Shown: one piece after another, positions 15,497 through 22,657 of the stretch
How positions within the stretch are numbered: position 1 is the stretch's first letter
Layout of the letters: each line of letters opens with the position of its first letter
NCBI GenBank assembly: GCA_963546405.1
Contig: CAUUNL010000024.1
Span: forward strand, 1-25,070
Origin: Abiotrophia defectiva_A
GTDB taxonomy: Bacteria; Bacillota; Bacilli; Lactobacillales; Aerococcaceae
DNA: 25,070 bases
Reading direction: 5' to 3'
Notes under the pieces: model-generated
What the model saw: only the letters and a program-made list of their open reading frames with translations
Database searches by the model: none
Told to the model about the DNA's origin: nothing
Made by a program: the position numbers and the translations under genes

Positions 15497-15520
15497 AAAA
15501 AGGAGCCGGAAGACGGCTCC
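15494..15520 (-). terminator. Duplicated dps terminator, directly abutting the copA1 promoter
   Basis: Perfect 7-bp stem GGAGCCG/CGGCTCC with a five-base loop, followed on the minus strand by eight T. It would stop read-through from copZ2 into copA1. It is nearly identical to 11324-11350, with one change that repairs the stem. Confidence 0.85.
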
Positions 15521-15542
15521 CAACTCCTTCATTTGATATTTT

Positions 15543-15651
15543 TTAGCCCAAGTAAGCCTTCATAGTCCACAAGTGCTTGTCGTAGACAGCTTTCATACCA
15601 ATCAAGAGGTCTTGGCTGACTTCGTCGATGTCAGAATGGATGGTTGCTTCC
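15543..15651 (-). pseudogene. 3' fragment of dps left by segmental duplication
   Basis: The last 35 codons and stop of dps (reading EATIHSDIDEVSQDLL through MKAYLG) recur here with only a few base changes from 11372-11480. The 5' two thirds of the gene are missing, there is no start or ribosome site, and the homology breaks directly into the copZ2 terminator region. It is a dead remnant marking the join of the copper operon duplication. Confidence 0.9.
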
Positions 15652-15662
15652 CCAAACCCAAG

Positions 15663-15691
15663 AAAAAGACCAGCCCCGTAGAGCTAGTCTT
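15663..15691 (-). terminator. Terminator of the second copA-copZ operon
   Basis: Same stem as 12671-12699: AAGACTAGC with GCTGGTCTT, followed on the minus strand by TTTTTC. The T run here is one base longer than in copy 1. Confidence 0.78.
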
Positions 15692-15705
15692 CCTCCTTAA
15701 CCCAA

Positions 15706-15906
15706 CTACTTAGCAGCCAGGACATATTTAGTTTGCTCCAGGGCTTCTTGCAAGCTGGCTTGGTCAACTTGACCGGTGACGGTCACGCTTTTGCTGGCCA
15801 GATCAGTGGTTACGGCTTGGACGCCGGCTAGCTGGCTAAGTAGGTTCTCAATATTCTTGGCACAGCCACCACATTTCATGGCTTCTACTAGATAAGTTTT
15901 TTCCAT
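15706..15906 (-). CDS. copZ: Copper chaperone CopZ, copy 2
   Basis: A 66-residue HMA-domain Cu(I) chaperone, differing from copy 1 at about six residues. The metal site is MKCGGCAKN rather than MKCVGCAKN; both are valid C-x-x-C sites. A normal AAAAGGAGAG ribosome site precedes the ATG. It lies 18 bp after copA2, with which it forms an operon controlled from 18450-18478, and ends in its own terminator. The residue change next to the first Cys could affect metal transfer, but this is a guess. Confidence 0.95.
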   Translation of the reverse strand: MEKTYLVEAMKCGGCAKNIENLLSQLAGVQAVTTDLASKSVTVTGQVDQASLQEALEQTKYVLAAK

Positions 15907-15924
15907 TATACTCTCCTTTTACTC

Positions 15925-18393
15925 TTAAGCCTTGAAACGACGTAGGCGCAAGGCATTGACAATGACTGAGACGGAGCTGAAGCTCATAGCCGCGCCCGCC
16001 AACATTGGGTTGAGGAGCGGCCCACCAAAGAGGTGCAAGACCCCCATGGCTACCGGGATGCCTAGTACATTGTAGGCAAAGGCCCAGAATAGGTTCTCCT
16101 TAATGTTGCGGATGGTGGCCTGACTGAGCTTGATGGCGGTCGCCACGCTAGTCAGGTCAGAGCCCATAAGGACCATGTCGGCCGACTCGATGGCTACGTC
16201 CGTCCCCCGGCCAATGGCCAAGCCCACATCTGCCTGGGCCAGAGCAGGCGCATCATTGATGCCGTCCCCTACCATGGCTACCTTGAGGCCTTGCTCCTGC
16301 AAATCAGCCACTACCTGGGCCTTGTCAGCAGGTAGAACGTCACTAATGACCTGGTCAATGCCAGCTTCTGCAGCCAAAGCCTGCGCCGTCTTGGCATTGT
16401 CGCCCGTCAACATAATGACCTGCAAGCCCATGGCCTTGAGGCGGCGGACAGCCTCGGGACTAGTCTCCTTAAGCGGGTCGGCTACCGCAATCAGGCCTAG
16501 GAGCTCATGCTCATTGGCCACATAAATTGGCGTCTTGCCCGCAGCCGCCAAAGCCGCCGCCTGGTCGTCTGCCTGACTCAAATCCAGCCCCTGCTCTTGC
16601 ATGAGACGGCGGTTGCCCAGGTAATAAGTCGCCTGACCTACCTGGACTTGAATCCCCAACCCGGTCAGAGATTGGAAGTCGCTCACTTCAGGCAAAGCCA
16701 GCTCCCGCTCACGTGCCCCGGCCACAATGGCTTGACCTAGTGGGTGCTCAGAGTTAACTTCAGCCGCTGCCGCTAAGGCCAGTAAGTGATCTGGCGTCCA
16801 GCCAGTCAGCGGCAGGACATCGGTCACTTGGGGTTGGCCCTGGGTCAGGGTCCCCGTCTTATCTAGGACCACGGCGTTCACTTGGTGGGCCATTTCCAGG
16901 GCGGTCCCGGACTTAATTAGGATGCCCTGCTCGGCCCCCTTACCCGTCCCCACCATAATGGCGGTTGGCGTGGCCAGACCCAGCGCACATGGGCAGGCGA
17001 TGACTAGGACCGCAATGGTAATAGTCAAGGCAAAGGCCCAGGACTGGCCGCCAATTAGGTACCAGGCCAGACCCGCCAACAGGGCCAAGGTCATGACCAC
17101 CGGCACGAAAACAGCCGCAACCCGGTCAGCCAACTGGGCAATAGGCGCCTTAGAGCCTTGGGCTGCTTGGACTAAATGAATAATCTGCGCCAAGGTGGTG
17201 TCTTGGCCCACTTTATTGGTTTCAACAATTAAAGACCCTTGCTGGTTGAGGCTGGCGCCCACAACCTGATCGCCTACCTTTTTAGCAACCGGCAGGCTCT
17301 CGCCAGTTAACATGGACTCATCCACCCAGGATTGGCCCTCCACTACCCGGCCGTCGACCGGAATCTTTTGTCCAGGACGGACCCGAACTAGATCGCCCAC
17401 TTGGACTTGGTCCAGTGGCAGGGTCACTTCCTGGCCCTCTCGTAAGACCTGAGCCTCTTGGGGCGCTAACTTAATCAGGGCCTGAATGGCGGCTGAGGTC
17501 TGGCCCTTGGACCGGGCTTCGAAATATTTACCCAGTGTCACTAGGGTCAGGATGACGCCGGCTGACTCATAGTAGAGGGACATGGCCGCATGGTGGTTGC
17601 CCAACCAGACCTGAATACTACTATAGAGACTATAGGCTACCGCCGCACTAGTTCCCAGGGCCACCAGAGAATCCATATTAGGATGGCCCTTGACTAAATG
17701 CTTAAAGCCATTTAGGAAGAAGGACCGCCCCAGCCAGAGAATGGGCAGGGTCAAGGCCAGTTGCAGACTAACAAAGAGCTGACCACCCCCGCGATGGCTA
17801 AGCCATGTTGGTAGGGTCAGGCCTACCATTTCGGCCATGGCTAGACAGAGCAGTGGCAAGGCGAAAATGGCCGACAGCCAGAAACGACGCCAGAGAGCTG
17901 CTTGGTGGCTGGCCTTGGCTTGGGCCGCCTGATCCGCCTCTTGCTGGATCTGCGCTTGGCTAGCTCCAGCTTGATCTGCTAGAACCTGGGCTTGATAGCC
18001 GGCCTCTGCCACGGTTTGGCAAATTATTTCTTCATTAATAGCGCCTAGCTGGTAGGTCACCGACAGGACTTCAGTGGCCAGATTGACGCTAGCCGCGCTG
18101 ACTTCTGGCAGGCTGCTGACTGCAGACTCAATATTGGCCGCGCAAGAAGCACAGGACATGCCTGTCAGGGCGAAGTTTTGCGTCACTTGGGGCAGGACCA
18201 AATCATAACCGGCCGCCTGGACCGCTGCCTGCAAGTCTAGGGGGCTGACACTCCCTTCTGTCTCCAGGCTGACTTTTTCAGTTGCTAAATTCACTTGTGC
18301 TGACTTGACGCCCGTTACGGCCTGCAGGGCCACTTCCACTGCATGGGCACAAGAAGCGCAAGACAAGCCTTGAACCGCATATTCTTGTGACAT
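15925..18393 (-). CDS. copA: Cu(I)-exporting P1B-type ATPase CopA, copy 2
   Basis: Paralogue of copy 1 with the same 822-residue length and the same motifs: two HMA domains (GLSCASC, GMSCASC), ACPCALG, DKTGTLT, HPLGQA, TGDN and GDGINDAP. Long stretches are identical at base level to copy 1 (for example about 340 bp near 16090-16430), while the HMA part and residues around YYLGNRRLMQEQGLD diverge. The start at 18393 has AAGG 8 bp upstream. This copy keeps what looks like the native upstream region, with two good cop boxes around a strong promoter, so it is probably the normal copper-inducible one. It is divergent from padR. Confidence 0.97.
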   Translation of the reverse strand: MSQEYAVQGLSCASCAHAVEVALQAVTGVKSAQVNLATEKVSLETEGSVSPLDLQAAVQAAGYDLVLPQVTQNFALTGMSCASCAANIESAVSSLPEVSAASVNLATEVLSVTYQLGAINEEIICQTVAEAGYQAQVLADQAGASQAQIQQEADQAAQAKASHQAALWRRFWLSAIFALPLLCLAMAEMVGLTLPTWLSHRGGGQLFVSLQLALTLPILWLGRSFFLNGFKHLVKGHPNMDSLVALGTSAAVAYSLYSSIQVWLGNHHAAMSLYYESAGVILTLVTLGKYFEARSKGQTSAAIQALIKLAPQEAQVLREGQEVTLPLDQVQVGDLVRVRPGQKIPVDGRVVEGQSWVDESMLTGESLPVAKKVGDQVVGASLNQQGSLIVETNKVGQDTTLAQIIHLVQAAQGSKAPIAQLADRVAAVFVPVVMTLALLAGLAWYLIGGQSWAFALTITIAVLVIACPCALGLATPTAIMVGTGKGAEQGILIKSGTALEMAHQVNAVVLDKTGTLTQGQPQVTDVLPLTGWTPDHLLALAAAAEVNSEHPLGQAIVAGARERELALPEVSDFQSLTGLGIQVQVGQATYYLGNRRLMQEQGLDLSQADDQAAALAAAGKTPIYVANEHELLGLIAVADPLKETSPEAVRRLKAMGLQVIMLTGDNAKTAQALAAEAGIDQVISDVLPADKAQVVADLQEQGLKVAMVGDGINDAPALAQADVGLAIGRGTDVAIESADMVLMGSDLTSVATAIKLSQATIRNIKENLFWAFAYNVLGIPVAMGVLHLFGGPLLNPMLAGAAMSFSSVSVIVNALRLRRFKA

Positions 18394-18423
18394 GGTCATC
18401 ACCTTCCTTAATCTCAATTTTTA

Positions 18424-18441
18424 GGATTACAAATGTAATCC
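18424..18441. promoter_or_regulatory. cop box at the copA2 start site
   Basis: GGATTACA-AA-TGTAATCC contains a perfect TACA-NN-TGTA core with 8-bp arms. It lies between the -10 and the gene, where a bound CopY-type repressor would block transcription. Confidence 0.85.
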
Positions 18442-18449
18442 ACATTTCT

Positions 18450-18478
18450 AGTATAACACCTTAGATTACATTTGTAAA
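18450..18478 (-). promoter_or_regulatory. Promoter of copA2-copZ2 with a cop box over the -35
   Basis: Minus strand: TTTACA (18473-18478), 17-bp spacer, TATACT (18450-18455). A second perfect TACA-NN-TGTA core (18467-18476) overlaps the -35. Two cop boxes around the promoter repeat the arrangement known from the Enterococcus hirae cop operon; here the repressor gene is not nearby. Confidence 0.85.
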
Positions 18479-18534
18479 CTCCTCTGTTTTTCTCAGACTT
18501 AAGACCGATTTTACTATTTATGACAGAATATCCC

Positions 18535-18566
18535 TTGACGCATTATACTATGCGTTGTATAGTATA
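18535..18566 (+). promoter_or_regulatory. Promoter of padR with an overlapping palindromic operator
   Basis: TTGACG (18535-18540), 17-bp spacer, TATAGT (18558-18563). A palindrome with 8-bp arms TATACTAT (18544-18551) and ATAGTATA (18559-18566) and a 7-base spacer covers the spacer and -10. This is a good candidate operator for the PadR protein encoded next, giving autoregulation. Confidence 0.8.
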
Positions 18567-18588
18567 GGTGTAGAAAGGAAGAACGCCT

Positions 18589-18906
18589 ATGGAAGCTCAA
18601 CTCAAGCGTGGCCTTTTGGAAGTCTGTGTATTGGCCGCCCTGCGCCAAAAAGACTCCTATGGCTACAAAATTGTTAAAGATGTTTCGGAATACATTCCGA
18701 TCTCCGAATCCACTCTCTACCCCATCCTCAAGCGACTAGAAGCCAACCAGGCGGTGGCTGCCTACTCGATTGAGCATAAGGGACGCCTACGTAAGTACTA
18801 CCGCCTGACCCATGTCGGCCACAGTCAAATCCAGAACTTTCTCCAGGACTGGGACGCCGTCATGAAAGCCTACCACTTTATCCTAGGAGATGATCGACAT
18901 GAATAG
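18589..18906 (+). CDS. PadR-family transcriptional regulator
   Basis: A 105-residue DNA-binding repressor with the PadR winged helix: LKRGLLEVCVLAALRQKDSYGYKI, then SESTLYPILKRLEANQAV (recognition helix) and the wing GRLRKYYRLTHVG. Small PadR proteins of this type usually sense a ligand or membrane stress and repress their own operon. AAAGGAAG lies 8 bp before the ATG. The gene overlaps the DUF1700 gene by 8 bp, and the PadR-DUF1700-DUF4097 order is a common module in Firmicutes. The palindrome over its promoter is the likely target. The ligand cannot be told from sequence. Confidence 0.93.
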   Translation: MEAQLKRGLLEVCVLAALRQKDSYGYKIVKDVSEYIPISESTLYPILKRLEANQAVAAYSIEHKGRLRKYYRLTHVGHSQIQNFLQDWDAVMKAYHFILGDDRHE

Positions 18907-19468
18907 ATACGACTTCAAACACCAACTAGCCCAGCGCTTGGCTGGCCTACCCGAGGAAGAACTGGCCACCACCCTGTCCTTCTTCGATGAAATGATTGAT
19001 GACCGCCTAGACGAAGGCATGACCGAGGACCAAGCCGTAGCTGACTTGGGTGACTTAGATGAAATTGCCAACCGGATTCTAGCGGAAATGTCACCCTTTG
19101 AGCGGGTCAAACAAAAGCTCAAACCCAAACGCCCTATTTCGGGTGGCCAATGGGTCTTGATTGCCCTGACCTTCCCCCTCTTGTTGCCAATTATTATAAC
19201 GGTGGGTGCCCTTGGCTTTGCCTTGGTATTGGTGATGGCAGCCCTACTTTTCGCCTTTTATGCCACGGTCTTTGCCTTTATAATCGGTGGGGCTTTCCTG
19301 GTAGTGACCAGCCCTTTCACCTCCGGTTTCAACCTGATTAATGCCCTCTTCAACTTCGGGGCAGGTCTTTCCCTAGTCGGTCTAGGCCTCCTATTCTTGC
19401 CATGGGCCCAACGCGGCTTCCGCAATCTCAACCATCGACTGCGCTGGATTCACTCTCGTTGCGACTAG
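18899..19468 (+). CDS. DUF1700 family membrane protein
   Basis: A 189-residue protein. The N-terminal 65 residues are soluble and helical (LAGLPEEELATTLSFFDEMIDDRLDEG, then AVADLGDLDEIANRIL), as is typical of DUF1700. Three to four hydrophobic segments follow, from about residue 80 to 175. The start at 18899 is chosen over the ATG at 18890 because AGGAG (18885-18889) is 9 bp upstream of it and abuts the other. The gene overlaps padR by 8 bp, so translation is probably coupled. Function is unknown; members accompany PadR regulators and DUF4097 proteins in envelope-stress-like operons. Confidence 0.9.
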   Translation: MNRYDFKHQLAQRLAGLPEEELATTLSFFDEMIDDRLDEGMTEDQAVADLGDLDEIANRILAEMSPFERVKQKLKPKRPISGGQWVLIALTFPLLLPIIITVGALGFALVLVMAALLFAFYATVFAFIIGGAFLVVTSPFTSGFNLINALFNFGAGLSLVGLGLLFLPWAQRGFRNLNHRLRWIHSRCD

Positions 19469-19492
19469 ACTCACCTAGAAAGGAGCTTATTT

Positions 19493-20362
19493 ATGAAAAA
19501 CCTGACTAAAACCGCCATTGTTCTCATTATATTAGGCATGATGTCCATTGGGACGGCCTTCGCCCTATCGGGTGGGGACCTGTCACGCTTCAATATGGCA
19601 GGAAGACCAGAGAACAAGCAATACCAAGCCTCAGCTAGCGATGTGGCCGAGTTGGTTGTCAATGCTTCGATTGCTGATGTAACCGTCACAGGCGCTGACC
19701 AATCTGACATCAAGATTGACTATACAGAAGATCGCAGCGTCAACTATAACATCAAGCAAGAAGGCTCCCGCCTGATTATGCAATCCAAGGGTCAGTTCTT
19801 CTTCTTCAATTTCTGGGTCCTCAACCCCTTCGGCATTTTCAATTCCCACAAGATTAACATTACGGTTCCTAAGGAGCTGGCCGCCAAAGTGGACGTCAGG
19901 TCTTCGACTGGGTCCATCACCGTCCGCGACCTTAACCTCAAGGACAACCTCAAACTCGACGATTCGACTGGCGACATCCAGCTAGAAAAGGTTAAGGCTA
20001 GCAAGGATATTAACGTCTCTGCCTCAACGGGTAAGATTAGCCTTGATCAGGTCTCCGGCCAGAACTTTGACCTATCCGCTTCAACCGGTGATATCCGCAC
20101 CAAGCAAACCCAAGCCAGTGGCACGACCTTCAAGGCCAATAGTTCAACTGGGGAGGTAGATATTCAGGACTTGAATGACGTGCCAGACATTGAACTCTCC
20201 TCTTCAACGGGTGATATTAAGGCCAAGATTCAAGGCAAACGCAAGGACTATCAAATCGACACCAAGACCATGGGCAACAAAACCCAAGAAAACGAAGGCG
20301 CCAGCAAGAAAGTCAAGGCCCACTCGTCAACTGGCAATGTTAACGTCCAATTCTCAGAATAA
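19493..20362 (+). CDS. DUF4097 family surface protein
   Basis: A 289-residue protein with an N-terminal hydrophobic segment (residues 6-24, TAIVLIILGMMSIGTAFA) that is either a signal peptide or an anchor. The rest is a repetitive beta-rich domain typical of DUF4097: seven S-T-G motifs (RSSTG, DDSTG, SASTG, SASTG, NSSTG, SSSTG, HSSTG), the first six at steps of 19-21 residues, as expected for a right-handed beta-helix. It is the last gene of the padR operon, with AAAGGAG upstream and a strong terminator. The domain is probably outside the membrane. The role is unknown. Confidence 0.9.
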   Translation: MKNLTKTAIVLIILGMMSIGTAFALSGGDLSRFNMAGRPENKQYQASASDVAELVVNASIADVTVTGADQSDIKIDYTEDRSVNYNIKQEGSRLIMQSKGQFFFFNFWVLNPFGIFNSHKINITVPKELAAKVDVRSSTGSITVRDLNLKDNLKLDDSTGDIQLEKVKASKDINVSASTGKISLDQVSGQNFDLSASTGDIRTKQTQASGTTFKANSSTGEVDIQDLNDVPDIELSSSTGDIKAKIQGKRKDYQIDTKTMGNKTQENEGASKKVKAHSSTGNVNVQFSE

Positions 20363-20371
20363 TCGAGATAG

Positions 20372-20398
20372 AAAAAGAGGCCCGAGGGCCTCTTTTTT
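20372..20398 (+). terminator. Terminator of the padR operon
   Basis: AGAGGCCC (20376-20383) and GGGCCTCT (20386-20393) form a perfect stem with A and T runs outside (11-12 bp in all), followed by TTTTTT. The palindromic element at 20413 starts 14 bp later. Confidence 0.93.
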
Positions 20399-20412
20399 GT
20401 TTGCCTACTTCT

Positions 20413-20598
20413 GGCTTGGCCACGGCGCCGCTCTAGGCAAAGTTAGGCCCTTGTCGCGGACCGGCTACAGCCAGCCTGCGGCTGTCTTCCGCCTTGGCGG
20501 TCTATGGTGGCCTAAGTCGCTACGCTCCAAGGCCACTCATACGCCCGCCATCCTCATGCCACAAGGGCTACTTTGCCCCGCAGCCGCCTTGCCAAGCC
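20413..20598 (+). repeat. Palindromic intergenic element, copy 1 (inverted relative to copies 2 and 3)
   Basis: A 186-bp element with complementary ends GGCTTGGC and GCCAAGCC, then CAAAGT-ta-GgCCCTTGT facing ACAAGGG-ct-ACTTTG. Its reverse complement aligns along its length with 22408-22596 and 24139-24326; shared words include GAGTGGCCTTGGAGCG, GCGACTTAGGCCACCATAG and CAAGGCGGAAGAC. The outer arms differ in sequence from the other copies but still pair. It directly follows the padR operon terminator. No coding sequence is visible in it. I do not recognise the family. Confidence 0.85.
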
Positions 20599-20722
20599 TA
20601 TTAATTATTGTATCCAACCTCACCACTTATTTCTAAAAAATGTTTAAACGATAAATGAACTACTTTTTTATACTGTTTCTGTAGTATTGCAATAAGTATT
20701 TAAAAGATAGGAAAATCTTACA

Positions 20723-21949
20723 CTAACTATATCTTTCTGACACTGTTTTCGCGATATGTGCAATCTCTGGATATATGAATCCTTCATCTATTCCAATATA
20801 TTTCAGCTGCTTAAGGATCTCCTCTTTTTTGTCCGAAGGAATTTCAATTTCACAAAGGTTGGTGACAGAAGACTTGATTGAATCGTCTACTTTTTTTTGT
20901 ATTTCTTCTAGGGCCTTTCCACTAACTGTGATATATCTAGGAACAATAAATGCCCCTCTTTGATTTTTGATTCTTTCATTAATTTTGGATGACTTAACTA
21001 CGTAACTCTTTAGTATGTCTTCATAGATTGCGTATGGAAAATTCAAGGGTCCGGTAACACCTGAGTATAATCTTAATTTATCAAGGAAATCGACTATAAT
21101 ATCTAGTATGAATCGTAACATAATTTTTTGATATCCAGATAAATTTAGTTCATTCTTGCCTTGGTTCCTTAGATAGTTAATAAATTTGTAAGAGCTATCT
21201 ACCTTTTCTATATAATCTACTATATTATCCGCAACTTCCTCTTTCTCCCCACCCTCTTCGATATTATCTTCTTTCTCAGTGTCTCGCTGAACAACAAAAG
21301 GTATATCAGGTTCTTCTAATCCAAAAATTCTTTTATTCCTTTGAGACCTGTTATTTTTGAATTCATCATCGAATATATCCTTTATGCCATCAACGGTAAT
21401 TTCTCTACTACATACCCTTTTATATAAAGTTGATTCGTTTGGAACCTCTTCTCTAAAAACAGAAAAGAGTTTAATAAAACGGTCAATATCTACCTTATCT
21501 ATAAAATTTAAGGCTGTTTGAAAAGCAATTTCTTTCTCAAAATAGTGTTTCTCCCTTGATATATCTGACCCATAAATATATACCATTCCATTTTCTTGAC
21601 TGTCACCGTAACACGCAAAAAATAATCCCACTAAAGGATTCGAACTAAGATCTAAGATATTCGTCACCGCTCCATAATGCTGAACTTCAACAATTTGTTC
21701 AAACACTTTACTACCGAATGTTTGAATGGGCCACCCTAATTCTTCAAATAACTCAAGATAATAGTTTTTTGGTCCAACTTCTAGCATTTTTTTATGTTGA
21801 CCTCGATAAATACCTGGGACTCTATTGTCAAATTTTCCATTTTCACCTCTATAGTATATATTGTAATCACTCCCTTTTTCGTCCCTTTCCCTCATTAGTT
21901 TTTCTATTTTCTCCATATATTGAACAAGCGATTTAATTTTGCATACCAT
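20723..21949 (-). CDS. FRG-domain protein in an AT-rich island
   Basis: A 408-residue soluble protein. Motifs of the FRG domain are visible: YYRGENG near residue 32, VPGIYR, then VQHYGAVTNILDLSSNPLVGLFFA near residue 90, which parallels the family's Q-H-x-G-x-x-T-x-L-L-D-x-T block, and IYPEIAHIAKTV near the end. A mostly helical insert with an acidic stretch (EKEDNIEEGGEKEEVADN) splits the domain. FRG proteins are of unknown biochemical function and are often found in accessory and defence-like loci. Codon use is far more AT-rich than in any neighbour, so recent transfer is likely. The ribosome site (AGGGGG, 11-12 bp upstream) is weak. A duplicated promoter at 22246-22273 could read into it. 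Confidence 0.85.
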   Translation of the reverse strand: MVCKIKSLVQYMEKIEKLMRERDEKGSDYNIYYRGENGKFDNRVPGIYRGQHKKMLEVGPKNYYLELFEELGWPIQTFGSKVFEQIVEVQHYGAVTNILDLSSNPLVGLFFACYGDSQENGMVYIYGSDISREKHYFEKEIAFQTALNFIDKVDIDRFIKLFSVFREEVPNESTLYKRVCSREITVDGIKDIFDDEFKNNRSQRNKRIFGLEEPDIPFVVQRDTEKEDNIEEGGEKEEVADNIVDYIEKVDSSYKFINYLRNQGKNELNLSGYQKIMLRFILDIIVDFLDKLRLYSGVTGPLNFPYAIYEDILKSYVVKSSKINERIKNQRGAFIVPRYITVSGKALEEIQKKVDDSIKSSVTNLCEIEIPSDKKEEILKQLKYIGIDEGFIYPEIAHIAKTVSERYS

Positions 21950-22221
21950 TATAATTCTTATCCCCCTAAAAATAGAATGCTATTCACGATATAGATACAC
22001 GTTATCATATAATCTAGGTCAAATCAGAAATATAAGTAAGGTGCTCCAATAATAAGATTCCATTCATTTTCAATTTTTTGCATATGTATTCTGAATTATA
22101 GATTCCCAAACTTATGTTAGTTTTCCAACTCATTGTAGGTCCAGTTAACGACCTTATGTACTCTCAAAAAAAATTGCAGGATATGATAATTATCAACAAC
22201 TCATACGGCTTCACCCTTGGA
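21950..22221. other. AT-rich non-coding DNA upstream of the FRG gene
   Basis: About 270 bp of AT-rich sequence with no frame of useful length on either strand. TTGACC at about 22018 (minus) could be a -35, but a convincing -10 is not clear. Its composition matches the FRG gene and not the flanks, so its right edge near 22221 probably marks the border of the acquired island. Confidence 0.6.
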
Positions 22222-22245
22222 CTTATGACTTTTACTTACAGTCTT

Positions 22246-22273
22246 ATTATAGTCCTCACAAAGAAAAAAACAA
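22246..22273 (-). promoter_or_regulatory. Duplicated promoter facing the FRG gene
   Basis: Minus strand: TTGTTT (22268-22273), 16-bp spacer, perfect TATAAT (22246-22251). Identical in these elements to the lipoprotein promoter at 23956-23983. The first start codon downstream is about 290 bp away, at the FRG gene; a short ATGAGT remnant at 22199-22204 stops after three codons. Confidence 0.65.
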
Positions 22274-22407
22274 GGGCTTACATGGCTTAAATATAGACGA
22301 TTTGTGTCTCATTCTAGACTAATTCCCCCTAACTTTGCCACTACCTTAAGGAAATTGGGGCGGCCAAAGACTTGCTCCAGGGGCTCAATTTTTAACGCTA
22401 GTCCCCA

Positions 22408-22596
22408 GCCTTAGTCAGGTCGGGTGCGGACAAAGTGGCCCTTGTGGCCTCAAGGATGGCGGACGTATGAGTGGCCTGGGAGCGCTAGCGACTTAGGCCA
22501 CCATAGACCGCCAAGGCGGAAGACTCGCCCGGCGAAGCTGGAGCCGGTCCCGCCACAAGGGCCCACTTTGCTCTCAGCACCCGACCAGGCCAAGGC
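22408..22596 (-). repeat. Palindromic intergenic element, copy 2
   Basis: A 189-bp element. Arms GGTCGGGTGC and GCACCCGACC, and AAAGTGG-CCCTTGTGGC facing GCCACAAGGG-CCCACTTT (17 pairs with one bulge). Inside are possible hairpins GTGGCCT/AGGCCAC-type, CCGCC-AA-GGCGG and TCGCC-C-GGCGA. On the minus strand it begins 17-20 bp after the T run of the lipoprotein terminator. No gene is visible. Confidence 0.88.
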
Positions 22597-22612
22597 AGAC
22601 CGAGGCAGAAAC

Positions 22613-22649
22613 AAAAAAGGATCCAGCCCCTAACTTAGAGGCTGGGTCC
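22613..22649 (-). terminator. Terminator of the lipoprotein gene
   Basis: Minus strand: GGACCCAGCC pairs with GGCTGGATCC (one G-T) around an eleven-base loop and is followed by TTTTTTG. It begins 9 bp after the stop codon. Confidence 0.9.
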
Positions 22650-22657
22650 TTTTCTTA

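Larger units (their letters stand above)
22222..22596. repeat. Duplicated intergenic unit, copy A
   Basis: From about 22222 to the end of element copy 2, this DNA aligns with 23932-24326: a promoter block (22226-22320, nearly identical), a partly decayed hairpin (AAATTG/CAATTT), then the palindromic element. In copy B this unit leads straight into the lipoprotein gene; here it leads into the AT-rich FRG island. Confidence 0.85.

Noticed and set aside
20175..20636. Open frame of 153 codons overlapping the DUF4097 gene and element copy 1
   Set aside because: It is out of frame inside a well-supported gene and runs through a palindromic repeat; no ribosome site and no family signal.
21950..22221. 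A second small gene partnering the FRG protein
   Set aside because: No frame of useful length with a ribosome site is present on either strand in this AT-rich stretch.
22424..22633. Plus-strand open frame of 69 codons in element copy 2
   Set aside because: Lies within the palindromic repeat and its terminator, with no ribosome site.
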